Positions 1-13,729 of a DNA stretch of 64,000 bases are shown here, in pieces. Where the stretch lies: assembly GCF_045679555.1 (NCBI RefSeq), contig NC_092098.1:21978038-22042037 (forward strand), given 5' to 3'. The DNA comes from Salvelinus alpinus (Eukaryota; Chordata; Actinopteri; Salmoniformes; Salmonidae). The stretch's first letter is position 1. Each line of letters begins with the position of its first letter. A program made the position numbers and the translations under genes. The notes beneath the pieces are model-generated. The model was not told the DNA's origin. It searched no databases and worked only from the letters and a program-made list of their open reading frames with translations.

Positions 1-1700
1 GGGACTGGGGCTGGGACTAGAGATTAGGCTAGGGATGAGGCTGAGGCTGGGACTGGGGCTAGGGCTGAGGCTAGGGATGAGGCTGAGACTTGAGCTAGGG
101 CTGGGACTAGGATGAGACTGGGACTGGGGCTAGGGATGAGGCTGGGGCTGGGACTGGGGCTAGGACTGGGAATGGGGCTAGGACTGGGACTGGGGCAGGG
201 ACTGTGGCAGGGACTGAGGCTCAGGATAAGCCTGGGGCAGGGACTGGTGCTAGGGCTGGGACTGGGGCAGGGACTGGGGCTAGGGATGAGGCTGGGACTG
301 GGACTGGGGCTGTTGCAGGGACTGAGGCTCGGGATGAGGCTGAGACTTGAGCTAGGGCTGGGACTAGGATGAGTCTGGGACTGGGGCTAGGGATGAGGCT
401 GGGGCTGGGGCTTAGACTGCAGCTAGGGATGAGGCTGGGGCTGGGACTGGGGCTAGGACTGGGAATGGGGCTAGGACTGGGACTGGGGCAGGGACTGTGG
501 CAGGGAGAGAGGCTCATGATAAGCCTGGGGCAGGGACTGGTGCTAGGGCTGGGACTGGGACAGGGACTGGGGCTAGAACTGGGACTGGGGCAGGGACTGG
601 GACTGGGGCTAGGGCTGGGGCAGGGACTGGGGCTAGGGATGAAGCTGGGGCAGGGAATGGTGCTAGGGCTGGGACTGGGGCAGGGACTGTTGCAGGGACT
701 GAGGCTCGGGATGAAGCTGGGGCAGGGAATGGTGCTAGGGCTGGGACTGGGGCAGGGACTGAGGCTCAGGATAAGGCTGGGGCAGGGACTGGTGCTAGGG
801 CTGGGACTGGGGCAGGGACTGAGGCTCGGGATGAGGCTGGAGCAGGGACTGGTGCTAGGGCTGGGACTGGGGCAGGGACTGTTGCAGGGACTGAGGCTCG
901 GGATGAAGCTGGGGCAGGGAATGGTGCTAGGGCTGGGGCTGGGGCAGGGACTGTTGCAGGGACTGAGGCTCAGGATAAGGCTGGGTCGGGACTGGTGCTA
1001 GGGCTGGGACTGGGGCAGGGACTGAGGCTCGGGATGAGGCTGGAGCAGGGACTGGTGCTAGGGCTGGGACTGGGGCAGGGACTGTTGCAGGGACTGAGGC
1101 TCAGGATAAGGCTGGGGCAGGGACTGGTGGTAGGGCTGGGACTCGGGCAGGGATTGAGGCTCAGGATAAGGCTGGGGCAGGGACTGGTGCTAGGGCTGGG
1201 ACTGGGGCAGGGACTGAGGCTCGGGATGAGGCTGGAGCAGGGACTGGTGCTAGGGCTGGGACTGGGGCAGGGACTGTTGCAGGGACTGAGGCTCAGGATA
1301 AGGCTGGGGCAGGGACTGGTGCTAGGGCTGGGACAGGGACTGGGGCTAGGACTGGGACTGGGACTGGTGCTAGGCCTGGGACTGGGACTGGGGCAGGGAC
1401 TGGGGCTAGGACTGGGACTGGGGCTAGGGCTAGGGCTGGGACTGGGGCAGGGACTGGGGCTAGGGATGAGGCTGGGACTAGGGCTGGGACTGGGACTGGG
1501 GCTGTGGCAGGGACTGAGGCTCGGGATGAAGCTGGGGCAGGGACTGAGGCTCGGGATGAGGCTGGAGCAGGGACTGAGGCTCGGGATGAGGCTGGGGTAG
1601 GGACTGAGGCTTGGGATGAGGCTGGGGCAGGGACTGACGCTCGGGATGAGGCTGGAGCAGGGACTGGGGCTAGGGCTGGCACTGGGACTGTGATTGGGAC
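1..1700. repeat. G-rich hexamer-based minisatellite
   Basis: The left edge of the window lies inside an array built from six-base words such as GGGACT, GGGGCT, AGGGCT, GATGAG and GGGCAG. These combine into longer units of about 18 to 60 bases, for example CAGGGACTGAGGCTC and GGTGCTAGGGCTGGGACT. Because the period is a multiple of three, stops are rare and long Leu-Gly or Ala-Gly-Thr frames appear on both strands; these are not genes. The right end fades into ordinary sequence near 1700; the left end is not seen. Confidence 0.95.
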
Positions 1701-3016
<1,316 letters not shown>

Positions 3017-3247
3017 GATATGTAAGGGAAGCTGGGTTGTTGTTTCTCCTGACTTCAGAAATGTCTGAATGAAATTATTAAGATAAAGGTCTGAGCTGCT
3101 CTATAGTATATAGTTCCTGTGGATCTAATCACAGCACTGGCACAGAGCGGAGGAGGAAGGGAGGGAGGCAGAGAAAGAGAGAGAACAGTTTACAAGGAGG
3201 GAGGAAATCACCCATCTCTCCCTGTTTTCCTCTTTCCCATTGTCTCC

Positions 3248-3399
<152 letters not shown>

Positions 3400-4024
3400 G
3401 AGAAGGATCCGCAGATGTGCGGCAAATTATCGTCTGTTTACCAACGCTCCCAGCATCCCTTCCTCCTTCCATCCATCTATCCCTCCCTCCCTCCCTCCAT
3501 CCCTCCCTCCCTCCTTCCATCCTTCCCTCCTTCCATCCCTTCCTCCCACCATTCCTCCCTCCCTGACACACATTCCACACACTGCAACTACCAGCCACAG
3601 CAGAGAAGCCTCTTTCTCCCCCACAAACACACACTCACACACACCAACACACACACACGGAAACTTCTCAAAGTTTCTCCTGCTTGATTCCCATGGTATC
3701 CATGCTAATGGTGGTGCTGTGTTGAAGGGGTCTGGTTAGCCACTGTGCCCAGGCCCATACTTTAGTCCCATTTCACTGACCCTAATTGGGACGATTATCC
3801 AGTGATTATGGTTGCCAGATGACTCCCATGTGTGAAGCACTTCTCAATATTCTGAGGGGGAACAGTCCTGACTTGAAGATAAACTGAGAAAAGAAACGTG
3901 TGAATGAGAAAGGATGTGGTTTACTCATTTAGTAGTACTATTATAGTGGAGGAGAGTTCCTCCCTTTCTTCTCCCCCCTCCCCCTCCCCCTCTCCACTCA
4001 CTCTCCTCTCTGTGTTGTGTCTAG

Positions 4025-4222
4025 CAGTACATAGTCAGGCACTTCTCGGGATGGCTCCAGCGTACCCCAGGACCCCGGCCCCTCTGGCCCCACTGGGTCC
4101 TCTCTGGCGCCTGCCCCTCCACGACACCTCCACCTGTCAACAGCTCCAGGCTGCAGCTGACACACACACACATGCCCAGGACGCCAGGCTCAGGAGCCCG
4201 CCGTGAAGGCCCCAAGCAGCGG
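4025..4222 (+). CDS. Possible coding exon, not recognised
   Basis: This 198-base segment is open in one frame for 66 codons. It follows a pyrimidine-rich tract ending GTGTCTAG at 4024 and precedes a donor-like CGG|GTAGGA at 4222. Read from 4025 it begins Gln-Tyr-Ile-Val-Arg-His-Phe and is rich in Pro, Arg and Thr later. The frame stays open to a stop near 4248 if no splicing occurs. I do not recognise the product, and no neighbouring exon was found. The borders and phase-0 length are compatible with a real exon, but chance is also plausible in this GC-rich patch. Confidence 0.2.
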
Positions 4223-4848
<626 letters not shown>

Positions 4849-5141
4849 GTGTAGTATATTGTGTGAATGTTCTGTTTGGGCCCTAGGAATGCATTCATTG
4901 TGACTGACAGCTGTATGGAAACTTGACAGACAGGTGCTTTTGTTTCCTCTGGGCCTTTGAGACTGACTCCCCAGGCATCCAGGACAGTGCCTGTATAGAA
5001 ACAACAAGGGCCACATAGGAGATGCACAAGGCAGCCGGGGTAGGGGGTCGAGCAGGGAGAGGAACACCCCTAACCCCTACGCCTACTGCTTTAACACAGA
5101 GGTTAAAGGTTAAGGATGGAAGTAGTATCACTCATGAGCTT

Positions 5142-5221
5142 CCCACTGGGCACACCACTTCATTTCAATGTGGATAATTGGCTAATATATGGTTGAGACG
5201 TTTAGCAATGAGATTACAACC
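5142..5221. mobile_element. Truncated MITE, CCCACTGGGCA family
   Basis: It starts with CCCACTGGGCA, the same terminal sequence as the complete element at 8139-8381, followed by a diverged CATTTCAA segment and GGTTGAGACGTT. It stops exactly where the Tc1-like element at 5224 begins, so it was probably interrupted by that insertion. I cannot find its other end after 5902. Confidence 0.45.
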
Positions 5222-5223
5222 TA

Positions 5224-5900
5224 CAGTTGAAGTCGGAAGTTTACGTACACCTTAGCCAAATACATTTAAACTCTGTTTTTCACAATTCCTGACATTTAAT
5301 CTGAGTAAAAATGCACTGTCTTAGGTCAGTTAGGATCACCACTTTATTTTAAGAATGTGAAATGTCAGAATAATTGTAGAGAGAATTATTTATTTCAAAT
5401 ATTATTTATTTCCTCACATTCCCAGTGGGTCAGAAGTTTACATACACTCAATTAGTATTTGGTAGCATTGCCTTTAAATTGTTTAACTTGGTTCAAACTT
5501 TTCGGGTAGCCTTCCACAAGCTCCCCACAATAAGTTGGGTGAATTATCTTTAGATTTTCCTATGATGTCAAGCAAAGAGGGACTGAGTTTGAAGGTAGGC
5601 CTTGAAATACATCCACAGGTACACCTCCAATTGACTCAAATGATGTCAATTAGCCTATCAGAAGCTTCTCAAGCCATGATATAATTTTCTGGACATTTCC
5701 AAGCTGTTTAAAGGCACAGTCAACTTAGTGTATGTAAACTTTTGACCCACTGGAATTGTGATACAGTGAATTATAAGTGAAATAATCTGCCTGTAAACAA
5801 TTGTTGGAAAAATGACTTGTGTCATGCACAAAGTGGAGTGGTTGAAAAACTAGTTTTATTGACTCCAACCTAACTGTATGTAAACTTCCGACTTCAACTG
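5224..5900 (-). mobile_element. Non-autonomous Tc1-like element (Sleeping Beauty type)
   Basis: Both long terminal inverted repeats are present: CAGTTGAAGTCGGAAGTTTA at the left and its complement ending TTCCGACTTCAACTG at 5900. Each has a second inner copy of the transposase-binding repeat (AGAAGTTTACATACACT near 5430 and the corresponding inner site near 5735). TA duplications flank it at 5222-5223 and 5901-5902. The interior keeps only the two ends of the transposase gene, read on the minus strand, so nearly all of the coding region is deleted. It could have moved only with a transposase supplied in trans. Confidence 0.92.
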
Positions 5901-5929
5901 TATATTTACTGTATTTTAGTCAATGCCAC

Positions 5930-6049
5930 TCAGATATTACTCGTCCTATTCCATTATTTAATTTTAGATTTGTGTGTATTGTTGTGAATTGTTTGATATT
6001 ACTGCACAGTTGGAGCTAGGAACACAAGCACTTCGCTACACCTGCAATA
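5930..6049. repeat. Dispersed repeat fragment
   Basis: The segment containing TTGGAGCTAGGAACACAAGC and CGCTACACCTGCAATAAC resembles the 3' tail of a very common salmonid interspersed repeat, from memory. It is cut at 6049 by the truncated Tc1-like copy. Confidence 0.5.
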
Positions 6050-7459
6050 ACACTAAGTTGACTGTGCCTTTAAACAGCTTGGAAAATTCCAGAAAATTAT
6101 GTCATGGCTTTAGAAGCTTCTGATAGGCTAATTGACATACTTTGAGTCAATTGGAGGTGTACCTGTGGATGTATTTCAAGGCCTACCTTCAAACTCAGTG
6201 CCTATTTGCTTGACATCATGGGAAAATCAAAAGAAATCAGCCAAGACCTCAGAAAAGAATTGTAGACTTCCACAAGTCTGGTTCATCCTTGGGAGCAATT
6301 TCCAAATGCCTGAAGGTACCACGTTCATCTGTACAAACAATAGTACACAAGTATAAACACTATGGGACCATGCAGCCGTCATACGGCTTAGGAAGGAGAC
6401 GTGTTCTGTCTCCTAGAGATGAACGTACTTTGGTGCGAAAAGTGCAAATCAATCTAAGGAAAAACAGCAAAGGATCTTGTGAAGATGCTGGAGGAAACAG
6501 GTACAAAAGTATCTATATCCACAGTAAAACGAGTCCTATATCGACATAACCTGAAAGGCCGCTCAGCAAGGAAGAAGCCACTGCTCCAAAACCGCCATAA
6601 AAAAGCCAGACTATGGTTTGCAACTGCACATGGGGACAAATATCGTACTTTTTGGAGAAATGGCCTCTGGTCTGATGAAACAAAATAGAACTGTTTGGCC
6701 ATAATGACCATCGTTATGTGTGGAGGAAAAAGGGGGAGGCTTGCAAGCCGAAGAACACCATCCCAGCCGTGAAGCACAGGGGTGGCAGCATCATGTTTGT
6801 TGGGGTGCTTTGCTGCAGGAGGGACTGGTGCACTTCACAAAATAGATGGCATCATGAGGGAGGAAAATTATGTGGATATATTGAAGCAACATCTCAAGAC
6901 ATCAGTCAGGAAGCTAAAGCTTGGTCGCAAATGGGTCTTCCAAATGGAACCAAACATACTTCCAAAGTTGTGGCAAAATGGCTTAAGGACAACAAAGTCA
7001 AGGTATTGGAGTGGCCATCACAAAGCCCTGACCTCAATCCCATAGAAAATGTGTGGGCAGAACTGAAAAAGAGTGTGCAAGCAAGGAGGCCTACAAACCT
7101 GACTCAGTTACACCAGCTCTATCAGGAGGAATGGGCGGAAATTCACCCAACTTATTGTGGGAAGCTTATGGAAGGCTACCCGCAACGTTTGACCCAGGTT
7201 AAGCAATTTAAAGGCAATGCTACCAAATACTAATTGAGTGTATTTAAACTTCTGACCCACTGGGAATGTGATGAAAGAAATAAAAGTTGAAATAAATCAT
7301 TCTCTCTACTATTATTCTGAAATTTCACATTCTTAAAATAAAGTGGTGATCCTAACTGACCTAAAACAGGGAATTTTTACTGGGATTAAATATCAGGAAT
7401 TCTGAAACTGAGTTTAAATGTATTTGGCTAAGGTGTATGTAAACTTCCGACTTCAACTG
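6050..7459 (+). mobile_element. Tc1-like element (Sleeping Beauty type), left end truncated
   Basis: The copy starts inside the left inverted repeat (ACACTAAGTTGACTGTGCC) and so lacks the outer left terminus. It runs through a decayed transposase gene to a complete right inverted repeat ending TTCCGACTTCAACTG at 7459, followed by TA. It is the same family as 5224-5900 and 47965-48758. Loss of the outer left repeat should make it immobile even with active transposase. Confidence 0.92.
6218..7233 (+). pseudogene. Tc1-like transposase, frameshifted
   Basis: The ATG at 6218 lies in CATCATGGGAAAATC, the usual start of this family, and the stop TAA is at 7231-7233. The original product would be a DD34E cut-and-paste transposase: N-terminal paired-like helix-turn-helix DNA-binding domain, then the catalytic core. 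Recognisable pieces sit in different frames: the helix-turn-helix (Gly-Ala-Ile-Ser-Lys-Cys-Leu near 6289), WSDETK near 6670, [13 protein letters not shown] near 7020-7055 with the catalytic Glu, and the C-terminal GNATKY. The frame changes at least four times, an in-frame TAG follows WSDETK, and the second catalytic Asp block reads MEPNIL instead of MDNDPK. It is dead. Confidence 0.93.
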
Positions 7460-7461
7460 TA

Positions 7462-7895
7462 CATATGAGACGAATAAAGCAGTATGTAAACATTATTAAA
7501 GTGACCAGTGATTCCATGTTTATATATGTATATAGGGTAGTATCCTCTAAGGTGCAGGGTTGAGTAACCATGTGGTAGCCGGCTAGTGATGACTATTTAA
7601 CAGTCTGATGGCCTTGAGATAGAAGCTGTTTTTCAGTCTCTCGGTCCCAGCTTTGATGCACCTGTACAGACCTTACCTTCTGGATGATAGCGGGGTGAAC
7701 AGGCCGTGGCTCGGGTGGTTGATGTCCTCGATGATCTTTTTGGCCTCCCTGTGATATCGGGTGCTGTAGGTGTGCCCCCGGTGATGCGTTGGGCCGGCCG
7801 CCACACCCTCTGGAGAGCCCTGTGGTTACGGGTGGAGGGTGGTGCGGTCGGTCCAACGCATCACCGTGGGTATGGGGGTATGAAGGTATTCTGAG
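7462..7895 (-). mobile_element. LINE 3' fragment with reverse transcriptase C-terminus
   Basis: The sequence from CAGTATGTAAACATTATTAAAG to the (TG)n tract matches, from memory, an abundant salmonid LINE. Read on the minus strand it contains the pattern of a non-LTR reverse transcriptase C-terminal region: Arg-Ile-Thr-Gly-Gly near 7780, and further on a Ser-Pro-Arg-Tyr and Arg-Leu-Lys-like segment. It is short and frameshifted. The (TG)n array follows directly. Confidence 0.55.
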
Positions 7896-7896
7896 C

Positions 7897-8030
<134 letters not shown>

Positions 8031-8138
8031 TCCAGGGGTAGGCAGGAGAGTGAGAGAGGGTAAGAGGTCTGCTTTAATGCACTTCAGTTTGTGATGATGA
8101 GCAGAAAGGGTGGGTTTTCTCAAGTACATGCACGCTAA

Positions 8139-8381
8139 CCCACTGGGCACAGACGTCATTTCAACTTCTAGTTTTGATTGACATTTGATTGAGATGTCAA
8201 CTAATATGAATTCAACATGAAATCAACAAAAATGTTCACCATGTCATTGGATTTAGGTTAGTTGAGTGAAAAAAAAGACCAAAATCCAATCCGTTTTCCA
8301 CGTTGATTCAACATCAGATTTACTTTTGTTGTTGAAATGAGGTCGAAATAACATTGATGCTACCAGTTTTTGCCCAGTGGG
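8139..8381. mobile_element. MITE with CCCACTGGGCA termini
   Basis: The termini are perfect inverted repeats: CCCACTGGGCA at 8139-8149 and TGCCCAGTGGG at 8371-8381. The 243-base interior is AT-rich and non-coding, with internal palindromic stretches such as TCAACATGAAATCAAC and GTTGATTCAACATC. A target duplication is not obvious, so the superfamily is uncertain. The related truncated copy at 5142 shares the terminus. Confidence 0.75.
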
Positions 8382-8394
8382 AAGACATATACAC

Positions 8395-8579
8395 AGTCAC
8401 ACAGTCACACAGACAGTCACACACACGGTCACACAGATAGTCACACACACAGTCACACAGACAGTCACACACACGGTCACACAGACAGTCACACAGACAG
8501 TCACACACACGGTCACACAGACAGTCACAAACCCAGTCAGACAGTCACTCACGAACACACACACACACACACACACATC
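8395..8579. repeat. 24-bp minisatellite plus (AC)n
   Basis: The array repeats AGACAGTCACAC and ACACGGTCACAC blocks with a basic period of 12 to 24 bases, degenerating after 8530 into (AC)n. The Thr-Val/His-Thr frames are artefacts. Confidence 0.9.
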
Positions 8580-8599
8580 TGTATTCACTCCTCTAAGAA

Positions 8600-9220
8600 G
8601 CCATTAGTGTGAGCTGGCATTGATTACTTATTGATGGGGCCGTCGAGGAGTGGAGTGAAGGACCACGGACAAAGGCTCCCCCTGACCACTGCAACATCAT
8701 GAACATACAGCAGTCTATACAGCACAAATACACACACACATACATACACACACACACCTTTTCTGCATGGCAAATGGGCAGGGCGAGGAAAGGCCTCACC
8801 AGTCTTTTTGACTTACGGCATATGGACGTGACTACTCTGGTCATCAAACCTGACAGTCTACAACACTAGGGTTAACACGGTATGAGCATCTCACAAACAC
8901 ACACACACACACACTGATGCAAACAGCCACACACGCACACGCACACACCAGAGAAGAGGCAGCCAGACACAGGCCATTTGGAAACACCTTTTATTGGTTA
9001 TCTTTAGCCATGAGGGCTGCAGCCGCCACACCACTCCGAGAGAAACCAAACCATAAAGCCAAAAATATCATCCTCGCAATTTCCGCCGTCAAATAAATAC
9101 TTTTCTCTCATCGCAACCATTAAATAAATATCTGTGACGCATCGGTAATATCAGCAACGGGAAAAAATAAGTGTGAAATGTATATTTAATATATATAATA
9201 TATTCATTTAGATAGATTTC

Positions 9221-9254
<34 letters not shown>

Positions 9255-9900
9255 TGTCCATATATTCTCCTTAAATGATTTTACAACATACAAGATGCCA
9301 ATTGTACCAAAGCAATACTTACTAATACGACATGGGGAAGTTTAGTGGTTAACTTGTAGCCTGCATACAGCACCCGAGAGGGTTGGTTGGTTGTTATTCT
9401 GCAGAAATGCATGTATAGTACAGTACCTACCTACACACGGAGCCCTTCCCCTCACCTGGGAGATAGAGCTCTACAGGGAAAGGACTGTAGAGGAGAGGAC
9501 ATTCACCTGGGCCTTACACATTGGCCATGAAGTGTATGGGTGTGTATTTGTTTGTGTGTGTATTTGTGAATTTGTGTTTGTGTGTGTGTATTTGTGAATT
9601 TGTGTGTGTGTGTGTATTTGGGAAATGAATCACGGAGCAAATAGTGAAGTTGAGGTACATCATAAACGATGTGGCACATGGTAAATGATCTTCTCCTCCA
9701 CAGTGCAAAACCTCTAGAAGAATTGTTACAAGTATTGACCAGGTCTGTGACTCAAGGTAAATGTTCACTATAATAGAAAATAATCATAGCAACATCAATC
9801 ATAATAAAAAGGGGAATAAAATACATACATGTATACAATAACAGTCTGTATGTACATATAAAAATATAGCAAAGTAACTTCAACAAATCGGATGAGTGTG
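8600..9900. other. Unassigned AT-rich sequence with (TA)n
   Basis: No gene is visible. There are short (AC)n tracts, a (TA)n tract at about 9221-9254 and TG-rich sequence at 9540-9620. TTTTATTGG at about 8990-8998 reads as AATAAAA on the minus strand. It could be a distant polyadenylation signal for spry3, but nothing else links it to that gene. Confidence 0.4.
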
Positions 9901-9914
9901 TGTGTTCATAGGTG

Positions 9915-10063
9915 AATACAAGCACACACGTGCACACACATACAAGCACACACATACAAGTACACGTGCACACACACGTGCACACACATACAAGCACACA
10001 CGTGCACACACATAAAAGCACACACGTGCGCACACATACAAGCGCACACACACACACACACAT
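9915..10063. repeat. Imperfect CACACGTGCACACACATACAAG repeat
   Basis: A short array of (AC)n mixed with CGTGCACAC and ATACAAGCAC words, period about 20 to 22 bases. Thr-His and Cys-Val frames over it are not genes. Confidence 0.8.
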
Positions 10064-10380
10064 GCTTGACACAGCGTGTTACTTTTCACATCCGGTTTTG
10101 GATATCAGTACATAAGACAACCAGACCCCCCCAGACTCAGTCCCTCAGTCCCTCCATCCCTCCTCGCCAGTTCTTCACCTCCCAATGTTGGAATGGTATG
10201 ACCTCACTCCCACAGCTTTACTCACTCCAACATCAGTCCTTCTAACGGACAGTCACCCTGTCCACAACCTCCTCCTTCCCTTCCTTTTCTTTCCTCCCTT
10301 CTCCACTTCCACAGCTCTCTCCCACACTCTACTTTCCTCCATTCACCTCCATCCCTCCCTCCTTCCCCATTAGAAGCTAT

Positions 10381-10990
10381 CATACAGCTAATTGCCTCCT
10401 CTCAGAGATCAACTCTCAGAGAAGGAGGAATGGAACCTATTAAGGCGTCCGCATGCTTCCCAGCCGAAACCGTTTGGAATAGTTCCTGCATATATTATGA
10501 CAACATTTTATGACGTTTTTGTTCGTTTTGGTCTTCAGCAAGGGTGTTTTCGGTTGTTCGGGTACACTAAACTTTTTCTCGAGACAAGCAGAAATCGGTA
10601 CCCGAAGTCTATGCCTCTTCATCGGTGATTGGACAACAGTAAGGATTGTTTGTTGTCATTCAACGAGAGACGAATAGTTTTCATTCAATTTTTTTCGCTG
10701 GAGAAATACTGCACCTAACATCTTAGTTAGATGTAAAATTTAGCAACTCTGCAAAAACGTCAATATTAATGACAGATTTCTTGAGTTATCTGACTATTTT
10801 TAGGAAGTGTATTCTGGCTACAGGGTCTCAGAACGGACAAACAGTTCTATTGCTGCTTCTTTCTCGTTTATCAAGTGAAGGTCTTCTAATAAAGTATGTG
10901 AGTGCACTTGTTCAGTTTGACCTGCTGAACTGCCAACCTGAAGCACACTGACACCTTTATTTAGTCCATACAGTTAGTAGGAATGTAACT
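10381..10990. other. Unassigned complex sequence, possibly a dispersed repeat
   Basis: This stretch differs from its surroundings in having no simple repeats and a balanced composition, with CpG-containing words such as CCGAAACCGTTTGG, TCGGTTGTTCGGG and CAACGAGAGACG. Short frames of 60 to 78 codons exist on both strands but none resembles a known protein. I suspect an interspersed repeat but could not confirm it. Confidence 0.35.
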
Positions 10991-11571
10991 GGGAGGGAAG
11001 GGGTGCTAAGATGTGATGCTGGAAGGTGTTAGCTAGCCCCCCTCCGCCCCCCAATGGGGTCGGGGGAGGACTTGCCTGAGGTTGATCAAACTGGCCAGAG
11101 GAATCTGTCAAGAAGAGGAAAGCCCTGACCATGCAAAATGCATAATGTGTTGTGGACGCAGTGGTAAGGATCTATAACGGAGGTAATATTTCTTATCTGG
11201 CTTACTGTCCATCCCCTATGATATTCCTCTGTATTGGGAATTTGGGGTAGCTCCATCTCTTTGGTGCACGGTAGACAGCAACGCTATCAGGATGGAGGGA
11301 GGAATAGAGGAGAGGGGAGGAAGGAATGGGTTAGGGGAGGCTGAGGGATGGGTACAGGCAGGGGAGGTGAGGAGTGGAGAGACAGGCGGTGAGGGGTCAG
11401 GGAAGTCTGGCGTCAGCCTGCCGTGGAGAGGAAACCTGACCAGACTCTGGGTCCTCTGAAGCAGCGGCGCTAAAAATAAAACAGGAGGCTTCTGCTGACA
11501 GCAAACATACACAGGCCCGACACACACTAACACAGGAGGGGACATGACACCCACACACACATACTCACATA
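10991..11571. other. Unassigned sequence
   Basis: No gene is supported. It contains a G/C palindrome-like patch near 11038-11068 and G-rich, A-poor sequence at 11290-11400. The minus-strand frame across 11216-11614 is Pro/Ser-rich and ends inside the adjacent transposon, so it is not accepted. Confidence 0.4.
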
Positions 11572-12800
11572 CACTACATGACCAAAAGTATGTGACCACC
11601 TGCTCGTCGAACATTTCATTACAAAATCATGGGCATTAATGTGGAGTTGGTCCCCCATTTGCTGCTATAACAGCCTCCACTCTTCTGGGAAGGTTTTCCA
11701 ATAGATATTTGAATATTGCTGCAGGGACTTCCTTCCATTCAGCCACAAGAGCATTAGTGAGGTTGGGTACTGAAGTTGGTGATTAGACCTTGCTCGCAGT
11801 CGGCATTCTAATTAATCCCAAAGGTGTTCGATGGGGTTGAGGTCAGGGCTCTGTGCAGGCCAGTCAAGTTCTTCCACACGATCTCGACAAACCATTTCTG
11901 TATGGACCTCGCTTTGTGCATGGGGGGCATTGTCATGCTGAAACAGGAAAGGGCCTTCCCCAAACTGTTGCCACAAAGTTGGAAGCACAGAATTGTCTAG
12001 AATGTCATTGTATGCTGTAGCGTTATGATTTCCCTTCACTGGAATTAAGGGGCCTAACCCAAACTATGAAAAACAACCCCAGACCATTATTCCTCCTCCA
12101 CCAAACTTTACAGTTGGCACTATGCATTGGGACAGGTAGCGTTCTCCTGGAATGCGCCAAACCACATTCGTCCGTCAGACTGCCAGATGGTGAAGCGTGA
12201 TTCATCATTCCAGAGAACGCGTTTCCTTGTTCCAGAGTCCAATGGAGGCAAGCTTTACACCACTCCAACCAACGCTTGGCATTGCGCATGGTGATCTTAG
12301 GCTTGTGTGAGGCTGCTCGGCCATGGAAACCCACTTCATAAGCTCCTGACGAACAGTTCTTGTGCTGACGTGTCTTCCAGATGCAGTTTGGAACTCGGTA
12401 GTGAGTGTTGCAACCAAGGACAGACACTTTTTTACGCACTACGTGCTTCAGCACTTGGCGGCCCTGTTCTATGAGCTTGTGTGGCCTACCACTTCGCGGC
12501 TGAGCCGTTGTTGCTCCTAGACTTTTCCACTTCACAATAACAGGACTTACAGTTGACCAGGGCAGCTCTAGTTGGGCAAAAATGTTACAAACTGGCATGT
12601 TGGAAAGGTGGCATCCAATGACGGTGCCACGTTGAAAGTCACTGAGCTCTTCAGTAAGGCCATTCTACTGCCAATGTCTCTCTATGGAGATTGCATGGCT
12701 GTGTGCTCAATGTTATACACCTGTCAGCAACGGGTATGCCTGAAATAGCCGAATCCACTAATTTGAAGGGTTGTCCACATACTTTTGTATATATATAGTG
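11572..12800 (-). mobile_element. Tc1-like element, CACTATATATACAAAAG family
   Basis: Termini are CACTACATGACCAAAAGTAT at the left and the complement of CACTATATATATACAAAAG at the right, with TA at 11570-11571 and 12801-12802. Full-length for the family at about 1.23 kb. The transposase is read on the minus strand and is broken. A second copy of this family, in plus orientation and lacking its right end, is at 48861-49983. Confidence 0.92.
11636..12663 (-). pseudogene. Tc1-like transposase, frameshifted
   Basis: The start codon would be the ATG at 12663-12661 and the stop the TAA at 11638-11636. Recognisable pieces are the helix-turn-helix and GRPHKL linker near 12480-12560, the WSDES-type region near 12190-12230 (here garbled), FQHDNAP near 11930, and [17 protein letters not shown] near 11812-11870. 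Several frame changes separate these parts, including one between the FQHDNAP block and upstream sequence. The C-terminal segment after IEHLWD is also out of frame. It is an extinct DD34E transposase. Confidence 0.92.
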
Positions 12801-12871
12801 TATACTGTACATACACAGGTAAGAACACACACTTACACACAAACATTTGTGCACATACACATGCTCGTGCA

Positions 12872-13012
<141 letters not shown>

Positions 13013-13729
13013 TGCCTGGTCATAAGGGAGGCCCCCCAAGTTAGTCTGTTAGTTAGACAGCTGGGCAACTACAGACGATCCACCTCTATATCTCACAGTG
13101 CTTTCCATATTAAATGAGCTTAATCACTTTAGATTCTCCGGGTACATCATGGTCCCTTTTTGGTGTGTCAAACAGTAATACATGTTTGTGTTTCAGAGTT
13201 TGTGTCTTTGTTCCACCATTAGGATAGGGTCTTTGCATCAGCCTCAGACAAAATGTCTGCCATGGCCGCTCGTTGCCAAATCTTGTATGTCCATTCAGTC
13301 GGTCGGCTCCAGGATGCCTCTTCAGAGAGGGAGGGGAGGGAAAGAGGCCCACCCTGTAGACTCCCTATATACCATCCTGTCTCTGTCTCTGTCATGCCTG
13401 GAATACACATTTGCTAGAGACCCCTTTTATTTAATGGCTGTGTTAGGATTTGTTCTAGTAGCTTGCTCACTGTACTCACATAACACATGGTCCGCTCTCG
13501 CTATCTCTCTCTCTACCTCACTCTCTCTCTACCTCTCTACCTATGTCTCTCTCTATCGCTCTACCTCACTGAAGAGGAAGTCCAATAAATAAATAGGTCA
13601 AGTCTAACCCCAGCCCCCAAACCCCAGCCCATCACACAGCACAGTGAGGTTGGTCTGTTGAGTAACGGTCTGGTCGGCCAGGCAGGCGCACACAGAGAAT
13701 AGCCACAGTACTATGTACAGTAGAGTGGC
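13013..13729. other. Unassigned sequence 3' of spry3 array
   Basis: No gene is seen. CCCTTTTATTTAA at about 13423-13434 contains AATAAA on the minus strand (13426-13431), a candidate polyadenylation signal for spry3. If used, the 33-bp array at 13730-15070 would lie within the spry3 3' UTR. Confidence 0.35.
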
